From the NCBI GenBank assembly GCA_964630835.1, contig CAZVZM010000085.1, positions 1 through 7,564 of the forward strand: a DNA stretch of 7,564 bases, in the 5' to 3' direction. Positions 1 through 5,676 of the stretch are shown in pieces. The notes under the pieces are model-generated. The model did not search any database. It had not been told where the DNA came from and was given only the letters and a program-made list of their open reading frames with translations. The DNA is from Halarsenatibacter sp964630835. Lineage in GTDB: Bacteria > Bacillota > Halanaerobiia > Halanaerobiales > Halarsenatibacteraceae. Position 1 is the stretch's first letter, and each line of letters opens with the position of its first letter. Both the position numbers and the translations under genes were made by a program.

Positions 1-1026
1 GGCTGGTTTTTAAGAAATATTATTGGTCTCAGGGACCCGGAAACGATCCGGTTTGCCTACCTTGGGCTTCGTATAACCTGTTTTCTCCCCATAGTGGAGA
101 CACTGCGAAATGTCCATCGCGGCCTGGTTATAAGTCACGAGCGGACGCGTATTGTTGCCGCCGGAACTGCTGTCAGGCTGGTTGCGATTTCACTTTTCCT
201 GCTCTGGGCTGTCAGCACACAGGCTCTCTCCGGGATAGCAGCCGCTTCTCTGGCCTGGACTGCAGGCATAGGTATCGAAGGCACTGTGGTTTTACTGGGA
301 TTAATCTATTACTTTTCCTCCCCGGTCAGGGCAGCTGAAAAATTAAAGGAAAAAGCTTCCAGAGAGCTTACGCTGGCTCATCTGCTGGGGTTTTTCCTGC
401 CTCTGGCTGCCATGATGTTTTTGCGTTCACTGCTTCAGCCATTAATCCAGAGCGGAATAGCTCGATCTCTGGAAGACCCCACCAGGGCACTGGCCGCCTT
501 CGGAGTGGCTTACAGCCTCATGCTTATAATAGTGAATCCCCTGCGCAATCTGCATCAGTGCTCACTCGTTTATTTAAAAAGAAACAAAGAGCAGAGATGG
601 TCCAGAGTGAAAAAGTTTTCTCTTGGAGTTGGCATAGTGCTCACTCTCATCATGCTGGTCATTAGCCTCTCCCCTCTCGGATATTTGATCATGTATCATA
701 TAATTGGCGTCTCAGAAGATATTGCCGATCTGGGCCAGCAGGTTATGATAATGTTTAGTCTCCTGCCCCTGATTAGAGCGGTGAGAGAAATTTACTGGGG
801 GCAGCTTATGGAAAGAGAATCCACAGGGATTATCGGTTATGGCAAAGGTTTTAATCTGGCTGCAGTTTTTCTAGTGCTTGTAATAGCTTTAAATCCTCTG
901 ACCGGTTCCTCCGTCACCACCTGGATTTCTCCGGCAGTGCTGGCAGGCCTGGCGTTTACAATTGGCCAGGCCGTAGAAACACTGGTGATCTGGCATCAGT
1001 CCCGCAAAACTCTGGATTATATTTAA
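1..1026 (+). CDS. ANKH-like / MATE-fold membrane transporter, 3' part (5' end outside window)
   Basis: The frame is open from base 1, so the GTG at 94 is internal and the true start lies to the left; 341 residues are visible. I see about eight hydrophobic spans, near residues 56-76, 78-105, 123-146, 163-181, 206-226, 246-261, 284-300 and 307-331, so this is a polytopic inner-membrane protein. Residues about 146-192 (Q-P-L-I-Q-S-G-I-A-R, then A-F-G-V-A-Y-S-L-M) strongly recall the human ANKH segment with Q-A-L-N-R-G-I-A and Y-G-L-A-Y-S-L-M. The segment around residues 6-55 repeats as residues 233-281 (both open with I-I-G and share a P...R...G...E.T.I..G pattern), as expected for the two-half MATE-like fold. 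The visible part would be the end of the N-terminal half plus the whole C-terminal half. The substrate is unknown; metazoan ANKH is linked to ATP, pyrophosphate and citrate export. A generic MATE exporter or polysaccharide flippase is the alternative. It ends five bases before a convergent gene. Confidence 0.8.
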   Translation, partial: GWFLRNIIGLRDPETIRFAYLGLRITCFLPIVETLRNVHRGLVISHERTRIVAAGTAVRLVAISLFLLWAVSTQALSGIAAASLAWTAGIGIEGTVVLLGLIYYFSSPVRAAEKLKEKASRELTLAHLLGFFLPLAAMMFLRSLLQPLIQSGIARSLEDPTRALAAFGVAYSLMLIIVNPLRNLHQCSLVYLKRNKEQRWSRVKKFSLGVGIVLTLIMLVISLSPLGYLIMYHIIGVSEDIADLGQQVMIMFSLLPLIRAVREIYWGQLMERESTGIIGYGKGFNLAAVFLVLVIALNPLTGSSVTTWISPAVLAGLAFTIGQAVETLVIWHQSRKTLDYI

Positions 1027-1031
1027 AAACC

Positions 1032-3491
1032 TTAAAGGTCAAAACTGCTCTCATTATTCCCCTGCACTTCATTCGGAGTTCTTCCTTTGAGGATCCAGTG
1101 CGGAATGCTGTTATTAAAATTCTGCAGCTGTTTCACGAGTTCCATAAAGTCATCCTCCTCTACCTCATTTACAATTTCCTCCAGTTCTCCTATTACCTCC
1201 TGGATATCATAGTTGTTATTTATCATATTGTACAGATACCTATTAATAGAAAACTCATCCCCCGTATCCACGCCTTTTTTTGCTGCTATTTCTTTATTAA
1301 TCTGGAGGCCTTTCTGGTGAAAAAATTCTTCAAAATTTTGCTTTAAAGCCTCCCGCGGCAAAGAATTTTGGGCTGCAAAGAAGACATCCTCCTCTGAAGG
1401 GACATAGAAAGATATTCCCTCTCTCTTGCTGCGTTCAACAAGCACTTCCTCGGGAAATAATAAATATGCACAGGCATAATATTCTATGTCCGAACTCCTG
1501 CCATATACTCTATCCAGATAATATCCATCGATAAGAGCTCCATATTCTACCGCCTCATCCATGACTGAAAAGTAATCCCATTTTGTTACTCTTCCCCTGA
1601 GTTTCTTTTCAACTTCATATTTTTCAGTAATAATTTCATATAACTTCACTTTATCACAGATGCCATAATAGATAAGAAGCCCCAGGGAAAGCTGCAGGAG
1701 ATAGCTATTCTTCCTTCCGAGGTCTTTTACATCTTTCTTTAGAAGTTCTTTTAACCTATTTCTTATGCGCGGCGGCATTACATGTATAATATCTCCCTGA
1801 TGCTCACCAATAAATGCCACACCTCTATCCTGCAGATATTTATACATTATAAGATTGGCAGGATTTTCCGGGTCAAAGTCCCTGCCTCTTTCGGATATAT
1901 TTACAGCTCCTCCATGATTTATAAGATCCTCGAGATAATTTTGCAGGGGATAATTCAGATCAATTATCAGTTCGTCCATGGCTCTTAAAAGATGCCAGTT
2001 TAAAGCCTGCACCTTTTCAGCTTTATTCAAATTGCTTATACCGCTTATATCATGGCTCCGCCTGATACGATCGAGTTCATCCACGGTAAGTGCTTCCAGG
2101 CACTCTTCCAGGCTCCAGTCAGGATTAATTTCTCGAGTAATTCTTCGGGAAAAATCTTCTGACCAGTCCGAGACGGAGATCAATTTCCTTTCTTCAAGCG
2201 AGTCTTCAACCGCGGGAAAAATGTCTTCAGATAATTTTGTATGGCCAAATACTTTCTCTTTTAAATCCCTCATCTTTTCTAACATTACCTTTTCAATGTT
2301 TGTAATCGAAAGTTCCTTATCGCTTTCCCCGCTCATCATTTTTTTAATCTCAGCATCGAGCTCAGGTTTAATCTCCTCATCAAATAACATAGAAGCCAGC
2401 TCAGAGATTAGCTCATCTCCAAAATCATCGCCTTCACCTGAATCCACCAGATCACCGGGCGAAATTTCCGGTTCCATAAATACTGATTGCCAGTCTTCGT
2501 TCTGAGAAGCCAGTGTATGCCCCTTCAAAACCCAGCAGTGAGCCTCGAGAGTAAACTCCTCCACAAGTTCCTTGATCTTTTTCTCTTCAATATCTTCCGG
2601 CCTGACATCTCCGGCGCTCATCAGAAAAGATTTAAGCGAATCCGAAAGGGCGCGGGGATGACCGCCCAGATTAAATTGATGAAAGAGTCTGTCTATTGTC
2701 ATCTTAATTAAATCATCGCTGTCTAAATTATCTTGCAAAAACTCATCCCTTATTTTTCTGGCCGCTCTCCAGGGAAAATCGCCCTCATCGATAAAATATT
2801 CTTTTTCTTGAGATGATAGAGGTTTAAAGTCCAGCCCTTCCCTCCGCAGCGTTAATAAATCTTCGGGAGTATCAATTTCTCCATAAAGCTCATCAATTGA
2901 AGCGTGATAGAGATAACTTTCTCTGTCGATTTGCACCTGGCGAAGATCATCAAAAAAATTAAGATGCTCATTGAGAACTTTTTTTCCATGACCCACAGAT
3001 CCTTTTTGATCAAAATGATCATCCATTAAATTATATACCCGCTTATAGTTCTGCAGGCCATAAAAATACATTCTTGTTCCCAGCTTAAGGATAAATTGTG
3101 TATTATTCTCTATCTGCTTCAAAAGATCATCATCTATGGTTTTCCTGAAACTCTTTCGTAGATGCTCGGGCATTGTATAAACAATTTGGCCGGACCCCTC
3201 TCTGATGACAAGACCCAGCCGGGAAAATTCTTCATAGATAAACTCCATATTTTTTCGTTCTTCTGCTGCGATATTTCCCTCTTCAATCAGCCCGTCCAGC
3301 TGTTCATATATCATGTTGGTGGTATTTTCCAGCCAGCTGTCCAGATGATCGGGAAGCTTTTCAGCAATGGCTCGGCGCAGTTCTGCTTTATTTAAATGAC
3401 TTATCCCCGGTATTTCAAATCTTCTGCGGATCTCTGTGAGCTCTTTTTTAGTTTTACCCTTTAAATTTTCCTCCAGAATGTCTTCACTCAA
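1032..3491 (-). CDS. Large internally duplicated protein of unknown function with two SAP/Rho_N-like motifs
   Basis: 819 residues, complete, with no signal peptide or membrane span, so probably cytoplasmic. The start is TTG: it follows a good Shine-Dalgarno site, and an in-frame TGA lies six codons upstream. Residues 14-42 and 469-497 are two copies of a helix-extended-helix motif (E-L...I-R-R...I-x-G-I-S-x-L-N-K-A-E), identical at 16 of 29 positions. Motifs of this shape occur in SAP and Rho N-terminal domains, which often bind nucleic acid. Each copy is followed by a helical region holding G-x-I-[VI]-x-x-M-P (residues 101-108 and 566-573), then a long helical stretch, and closes with W-[VI]-L-K-G-x-T (319-326 and 799-805). 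An acidic linker (about 345-465) separates the units. I recall a similar closing motif in Firmicute proteins that carry a SEC-C zinc motif, but no Cys cluster is present here. I do not recognise a named family, and nucleic-acid binding is only inferred. The gene diverges from a coiled-coil gene and is AT-rich. Confidence 0.88.
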   Translation of the reverse strand: MSEDILEENLKGKTKKELTEIRRRFEIPGISHLNKAELRRAIAEKLPDHLDSWLENTTNMIYEQLDGLIEEGNIAAEERKNMEFIYEEFSRLGLVIREGSGQIVYTMPEHLRKSFRKTIDDDLLKQIENNTQFILKLGTRMYFYGLQNYKRVYNLMDDHFDQKGSVGHGKKVLNEHLNFFDDLRQVQIDRESYLYHASIDELYGEIDTPEDLLTLRREGLDFKPLSSQEKEYFIDEGDFPWRAARKIRDEFLQDNLDSDDLIKMTIDRLFHQFNLGGHPRALSDSLKSFLMSAGDVRPEDIEEKKIKELVEEFTLEAHCWVLKGHTLASQNEDWQSVFMEPEISPGDLVDSGEGDDFGDELISELASMLFDEEIKPELDAEIKKMMSGESDKELSITNIEKVMLEKMRDLKEKVFGHTKLSEDIFPAVEDSLEERKLISVSDWSEDFSRRITREINPDWSLEECLEALTVDELDRIRRSHDISGISNLNKAEKVQALNWHLLRAMDELIIDLNYPLQNYLEDLINHGGAVNISERGRDFDPENPANLIMYKYLQDRGVAFIGEHQGDIIHVMPPRIRNRLKELLKKDVKDLGRKNSYLLQLSLGLLIYYGICDKVKLYEIITEKYEVEKKLRGRVTKWDYFSVMDEAVEYGALIDGYYLDRVYGRSSDIEYYACAYLLFPEEVLVERSKREGISFYVPSEEDVFFAAQNSLPREALKQNFEEFFHQKGLQINKEIAAKKGVDTGDEFSINRYLYNMINNNYDIQEVIGELEEIVNEVEEDDFMELVKQLQNFNNSIPHWILKGRTPNEVQGNNESSFDL
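1077..2087 (-). repeat. Protein-level repeat unit 2 (residues 469-805) of the duplicated protein
   Basis: The second unit opens with T-V-D-E-L-D-R-I-R-R and G-I-S-N-L-N-K-A-E (residues 469-492), carries G-D-I-I-H-V-M-P at 566-573, and closes with H-W-I-L-K-G-R-T at 798-805, near the C-terminus. It is about 25 residues longer than unit 1. The best-matching stretch is the opening motif, 16 of 29 residues identical; the rest is conserved mainly in helical pattern. Confidence 0.6.
2514..3452 (-). repeat. Protein-level repeat unit 1 (residues 14-326) of the duplicated protein
   Basis: The first unit runs from the helix-extended-helix motif (residues 14-42) through the G-x-I-V-x-x-M-P segment (101-108) to the W-V-L-K-G-H-T closing motif (320-326 with W at 320). 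The same three landmarks recur in the same order in the second unit, at offsets of about 455, 465 and 479 residues. That spacing implies an old tandem duplication with small insertions rather than a recent copy. The DNA itself is too diverged to call a nucleotide repeat. Confidence 0.6.
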
Positions 3492-3498
3492 AATATAT

Positions 3499-3505
3499 CT
3501 CCCCT
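3499..3505 (-). promoter_or_regulatory. Ribosome binding site deciding the TTG start of the duplicated protein
   Basis: On the minus strand AGGGGAG lies seven bases before the TTG at 3491-3489. The only nearby ATG (3510-3508) is in another frame, and an in-frame TGA at 3509-3507 excludes a longer protein. The TTG is therefore the best-supported start. Confidence 0.75.
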
Positions 3506-3561
3506 TTCATTAATTTGATTCTGATAAAATTAATTCATCTTCAATTTCCATGATTTATTTC

Positions 3562-3590
3562 TTGACAGAAGGAAGGTGACAGTATATAAT
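3562..3590 (+). promoter_or_regulatory. Perfect consensus sigma-70/SigA promoter for the coiled-coil gene
   Basis: TTGACA at 3562-3567 and TATAAT at 3585-3590 are separated by exactly 17 bases, so both hexamers and the spacer match the housekeeping consensus. Transcription would start near 3597, leaving a leader of about 115 bases before the ATG at 3714. That length could hold a second promoter or post-transcriptional control. Such a strong promoter in front of a 121-residue protein suggests high expression, or a need for a repressor. Confidence 0.75.
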
Positions 3591-3608
3591 GATGGTATAA
3601 TATCCCAA
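3581..3608 (-). promoter_or_regulatory. Possible leftward promoter for the duplicated protein
   Basis: On the minus strand TTGGGA (3608-3603) and TATACT (3586-3581) are spaced by 16 bases, which would give a leader of about 80 bases before the TTG start. The -10 overlaps the -10 of the stronger rightward promoter, so the two would compete for polymerase. The match is mediocre and the region is AT-rich, so this is tentative. Confidence 0.2.
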
Positions 3609-3646
3609 TAATGAAATATATTTCTAGTGCACTGCCTCATAATTTT

Positions 3647-3655
3647 TGTTATAAT
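3647..3655 (+). promoter_or_regulatory. Possible second, extended -10 promoter in the leader of the coiled-coil gene
   Basis: TGTTATAAT is a TGn-extended, perfect -10 hexamer (TATAAT at 3650-3655). No good -35 box lies 16-18 bases upstream, where an 8-base palindrome AGTGCACT (3626-3633) sits instead. An extended -10 can work without a -35. If used, it would give a leader of about 50 bases. Confidence 0.35.
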
Positions 3656-3697
3656 GTTAGCACCTTCTCTTTTAGAATACGGTTAATCCTGGACTCC

Positions 3698-3706
3698 GGG
3701 AGGGAG
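3698..3706 (+). promoter_or_regulatory. Ribosome binding site of the coiled-coil gene
   Basis: GGGAGGGAG ends seven bases before the ATG at 3714. It is a strong purine-rich Shine-Dalgarno site and supports this ATG as the start. Translation of such a short, low-complexity frame would otherwise be less certain. Confidence 0.7.
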
Positions 3707-3713
3707 AAAACAT

Positions 3714-4079
3714 ATGAACAATGAAGAAAAAATGGATCTTATCCTGAATAAGGTAACGGGCATTGAAAAAGAACAATCCGAAATAAAAGATGACATCTCT
3801 GATATGAAAGACGATATCTATGCCATGAAAGATGACATTTCGGGACTGGAAAAAGAACAGTCAAACATCAAAGATAATATTAAAGACATGAAAGAAAATA
3901 TTGATAAGATAGCTGACGAAACTGCAAATCTAACCCTTTTTAGAGACGAAACTAATAGTAAACTTGACATAATTATTGAAACTCTTGAATTTCAGGGTAA
4001 AAAAATCTTAGATAACGAAAAAGAAATATACAGGATCAAAAATAAAGAAGAACTGGAAAAGAAAAAGGAAAACTTTTAG
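3714..4079 (+). CDS. Small coiled-coil protein of unknown function
   Basis: 121 residues, complete, rich in Lys, Asp and Glu, with no Cys, membrane span or signal peptide. From about residue 17 to 66 hydrophobic residues fall at steps of 4 and 3 (I24, I28, M31, I35, M38, I42, L45, then I52, I56, M59, I63, I66), a clean heptad pattern for a parallel or antiparallel coiled coil. Residues 16-35 recur as 44-63 (14 of 20 identical), an offset of 28 residues or exactly four heptads, so the rod probably grew by internal duplication. A second, less regular helical stretch with hydrophobic residues follows at about 80-95, then a charged tail. Oligomerisation is likely. No enzymatic motif is seen, and a scaffold or partner-binding role is only a guess. 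A strong promoter, a strong ribosome binding site and a downstream terminator mark it as a real single-gene unit, divergent from the large duplicated protein. Confidence 0.85.
   Translation: MNNEEKMDLILNKVTGIEKEQSEIKDDISDMKDDIYAMKDDISGLEKEQSNIKDNIKDMKENIDKIADETANLTLFRDETNSKLDIIIETLEFQGKKILDNEKEIYRIKNKEELEKKKENF
3759..3902 (+). repeat. Four-heptad internal repeat inside the coiled-coil gene
   Basis: Two copies, 3759-3818 (residues 16-35) and 3843-3902 (residues 44-63), lie 84 bases apart. Both begin G-[IL]-E-K-E-Q-S and end D-M-K-[DE]-[DN]-I. They match at 14 of 20 residues. The intervening heptad (residues 36-43) resembles half a unit. Confidence 0.6.
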
Positions 4080-4135
4080 GAGCAGCTGGATACGGCTTTT
4101 TGCGAAATGAATGATGTAATCTCTAGATTAGGTGA

Positions 4136-4174
4136 TCCCCTGTGTTTTTAATTAATGCAGGGGAGTTTTCTTCT
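4136..4174 (+). terminator. Intrinsic terminator of the coiled-coil gene, overlapping the agmatinase 3' end
   Basis: TCCCCTG (4136-4142) pairs with CAGGGGA (4158-4164) across a 15-base AT-rich loop, and the stem is followed by GTTTTCTTCTT. This is a rho-independent terminator in the plus direction, about 55 bases after the coiled-coil stop codon. The right arm lies within the last codons (T-P-L-H-stop) of the convergent ureohydrolase gene. On the minus strand the hairpin is not followed by a T-run, so it should act mainly rightward. Confidence 0.7.
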
Positions 4175-5087
4175 TATCTCGAGGTGTCAAAAAACCTATC
4201 ATTGAAAAAAGCAGATGCCTGGCGGCATAGGAGGTTATCTCCGAATTATCCCAGGGCGGAGACACCTCCACTAAATCCATACCCAGCAGTGAAAGAGAAC
4301 TGAATTCTTTGAGCAGAGTCCACACCTGGCCGGTGTCCGGTCCGGCTGCTACCGGCGTGCCTGTGCCCGGGGCAAAAGCCGGATCGAGCACATCTATATC
4401 CAGCGTCAGATAAGCTCTATCAACATCTATGCTATTTATAATCTCCGCCGCAACATACTCAGCTCCCCTCCTGCTTATCTCCCGGGCCCGATAGATGTTG
4501 CTGTTTTTGCCCTCCAAAAATTTCAACTCCTGCTCCTCCATACTTCTTGTCCCCACAAAATATGTTTCCTCCGGGGTAAAAAGTTCCAGCTCCCATCCCC
4601 GCCGGTGAGTGCTGCCGTGAGAGAGAGGATTACCGTCCAGTTCATCACATAAATCCAGGTGAGAATCTATGTGAATGATCGCAACTCCCTCAAGCATATC
4701 ACCATAGACTTTCTGTATGGATTTCAAAATGGGTATAGTAATCGAATGATCGCCCCCCAAAAAGATAGGGAAGGGACTGGCATCCGGTTTACTTAAAGCC
4801 AGGATCTCAGTCGCTCTACCGGCAACTCTCTCAAAAAAATCCTCCTGTCCCTCCTCCGGCCGGGGGTTTAAGTTTCCTCCATCATATATATCAGCCTCAA
4901 TTACCTTTCCAGCCTCCGTAACCGGGGGATGTCTATCGGACATTTTTCTAAGATAATCCGGAGCCTGAGCAGCACCCATTCTCTGTGAACATCCCTCATC
5001 GAAAGAAATTCCCTGTATGATAAAATCAGCCTCTGCTGCAGCAATATTCGGGCGGTGAAGTCCGCGCCACAGTTTGCTCTCTTTCAT
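4152..5087 (-). CDS. speB: Agmatinase-family ureohydrolase
   Basis: 311 residues, a typical length for agmatinase. The arginase/agmatinase (ureohydrolase) fold is shown by all three signature blocks: G-G-D-H-S at 111-115, D-S-H-L-D at 141-145, and D-I-D-V-L-D-P-A with P-G-T-G-T-P at 230-245. These supply the six ligands of the two-manganese centre (H114, D141, H143, D145, D230, D232). H157 in S-H-G-S-T and E274 in E-V-S-P-P fit the catalytic His and substrate-binding Glu. The expected reaction is agmatine plus water to putrescine plus urea, in the cytoplasm, as part of polyamine synthesis from arginine. The family also contains guanidinobutyrase, guanidinase, formimidoylglutamase and proclavaminate amidinohydrolase, so the substrate is not certain. 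The S-H-G-S-T-H-R-R variant of the usual H-G-T-P-F-R-R loop is a reason for caution. The ATG start has a strong ribosome binding site. No arginine decarboxylase or other polyamine gene is in view. Confidence 0.9.
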   Translation of the reverse strand: MKESKLWRGLHRPNIAAAEADFIIQGISFDEGCSQRMGAAQAPDYLRKMSDRHPPVTEAGKVIEADIYDGGNLNPRPEEGQEDFFERVAGRATEILALSKPDASPFPIFLGGDHSITIPILKSIQKVYGDMLEGVAIIHIDSHLDLCDELDGNPLSHGSTHRRGWELELFTPEETYFVGTRSMEEQELKFLEGKNSNIYRAREISRRGAEYVAAEIINSIDVDRAYLTLDIDVLDPAFAPGTGTPVAAGPDTGQVWTLLKEFSSLSLLGMDLVEVSPPWDNSEITSYAARHLLFSMIGFLTPRDKKKTPLH

Positions 5088-5092
5088 ATCCT

Positions 5093-5101
5093 ATCACCTT
5101 T
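5093..5101 (-). promoter_or_regulatory. Ribosome binding site of the ureohydrolase gene
   Basis: The minus strand reads AAAGGTGAT, five bases before the ATG at 5087. AGGTGAT matches the anti-Shine-Dalgarno end of 16S rRNA and supports the chosen start. Confidence 0.7.
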
Positions 5102-5158
5102 CTCATGTAATATGATCTTCTCCCCTCAATTCTACCCGAATTTTTCCCGGGGTGTTCT

Positions 5159-5180
5159 TTTTAAAATCGTCATTTTAAAA
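5159..5180 (-). promoter_or_regulatory. Operator-like 9-base inverted repeat upstream of the ureohydrolase gene
   Basis: TTTTAAAAT (5159-5167) and ATTTTAAAA (5172-5180) form a perfect inverted repeat around a 4-base CGTC spacer. It lies 71 bases before the ureohydrolase start and 34 bases after the stop of the upstream membrane-protein gene. The all-AT stem is weak as RNA and is not followed by a T-run on the minus strand, so a DNA-binding site for a dimeric regulator is more plausible than a terminator. A TAGAAT at 5134-5129 could be the -10 of the same gene, but I see no good -35. The role is inferred from position and symmetry only. Confidence 0.35.
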
Positions 5181-5214
5181 CAGATTATCTGCCAGAAGAT
5201 ATCGAGCTAAAAAC

Positions 5215-5676
5215 TTATAAAAGCTTATATTTTCGCCTGGCTTTCCTTTTCTCCAGGAAATAGATTCCGGCTACTGCCAGGACTATGACTCCTGTCTCTA
5301 CAATCAATCCTGCCTGCCAGCTTAACTCCATCCGAGGAAACCCCTCCAGATGACTTATAAATACTCTGCGCTCCATAATACCTGTATATTCAACCAGCAG
5401 ATGCTCTATATCAGGAGCGGCAGCCGCTGCGCCGACCACCATCACAGCTTTCTTATTGCTCGCGATTTTCATCATAATGAAGAGTACTATAACTGCTGCC
5501 CCCAGATCAATAGTGCGCAATAATGGTGTAAAAGTATATCCTATCTGAGGGAGGAAATCCAAAATTATATGACTGCCGGCGGCGAGAAAAATCGTCAGAG
5601 TCCACTGCAACCCAGTATCAGGATTTACAGCCCTTCCCACGAAACCGCCGGCTGCAGTATGAGCAGCGATGATCAT
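5215..5676 (-). CDS. Small membrane protein with conserved His/Asp pattern, possibly DUF457/YdjM-like
   Basis: I take the ATG at 5676 as the start, giving 153 residues. The frame extends to a GTG at 5808, but the extra 44 residues are polar, lack a ribosome binding site and look non-coding. Hydrophobic spans lie near residues 1-17, 24-44, 55-72, 76-88 and 118-140, followed by a basic tail (K-R-K-A-R-R-K), so it is probably an inner-membrane protein with the tail in the cytoplasm. His and Asp sit in or next to the spans: H6, S-H-x-x-x-D at 35-40, P-D-x-E-H at 88-92, and S-H at 108-109. This layout recalls small membrane proteins grouped with LexA-binding/DUF457 putative metal-dependent hydrolases, but the match is from memory and weak; catalysis is not shown. 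The start follows a run of seven G rather than a standard Shine-Dalgarno site. It lies 127 bases upstream of the ureohydrolase gene on the same strand, so co-transcription is possible. Confidence 0.65.
   Translation of the reverse strand: MIIAAHTAAGGFVGRAVNPDTGLQWTLTIFLAAGSHIILDFLPQIGYTFTPLLRTIDLGAAVIVLFIMMKIASNKKAVMVVGAAAAAPDIEHLLVEYTGIMERRVFISHLEGFPRMELSWQAGLIVETGVIVLAVAGIYFLEKRKARRKYKLL

Noticed and set aside
94..96. GTG as start codon of the transporter gene
   Set aside because: The frame is open to base 1, the upstream residues align with the second half of the same protein, and no ribosome binding site precedes the GTG.
1029..1039. ACCTTAAAGGT near-palindrome between the convergent genes as a shared terminator
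   Set aside because: A stable loop leaves only three base pairs, too weak even though a T-run follows on the minus strand.
1978..2505. 175-residue open frame on the plus strand inside the duplicated protein gene
   Set aside because: It is antisense to a well-supported gene, very rich in Ser, and has no family features; it is a by-product of codon bias on the other strand.
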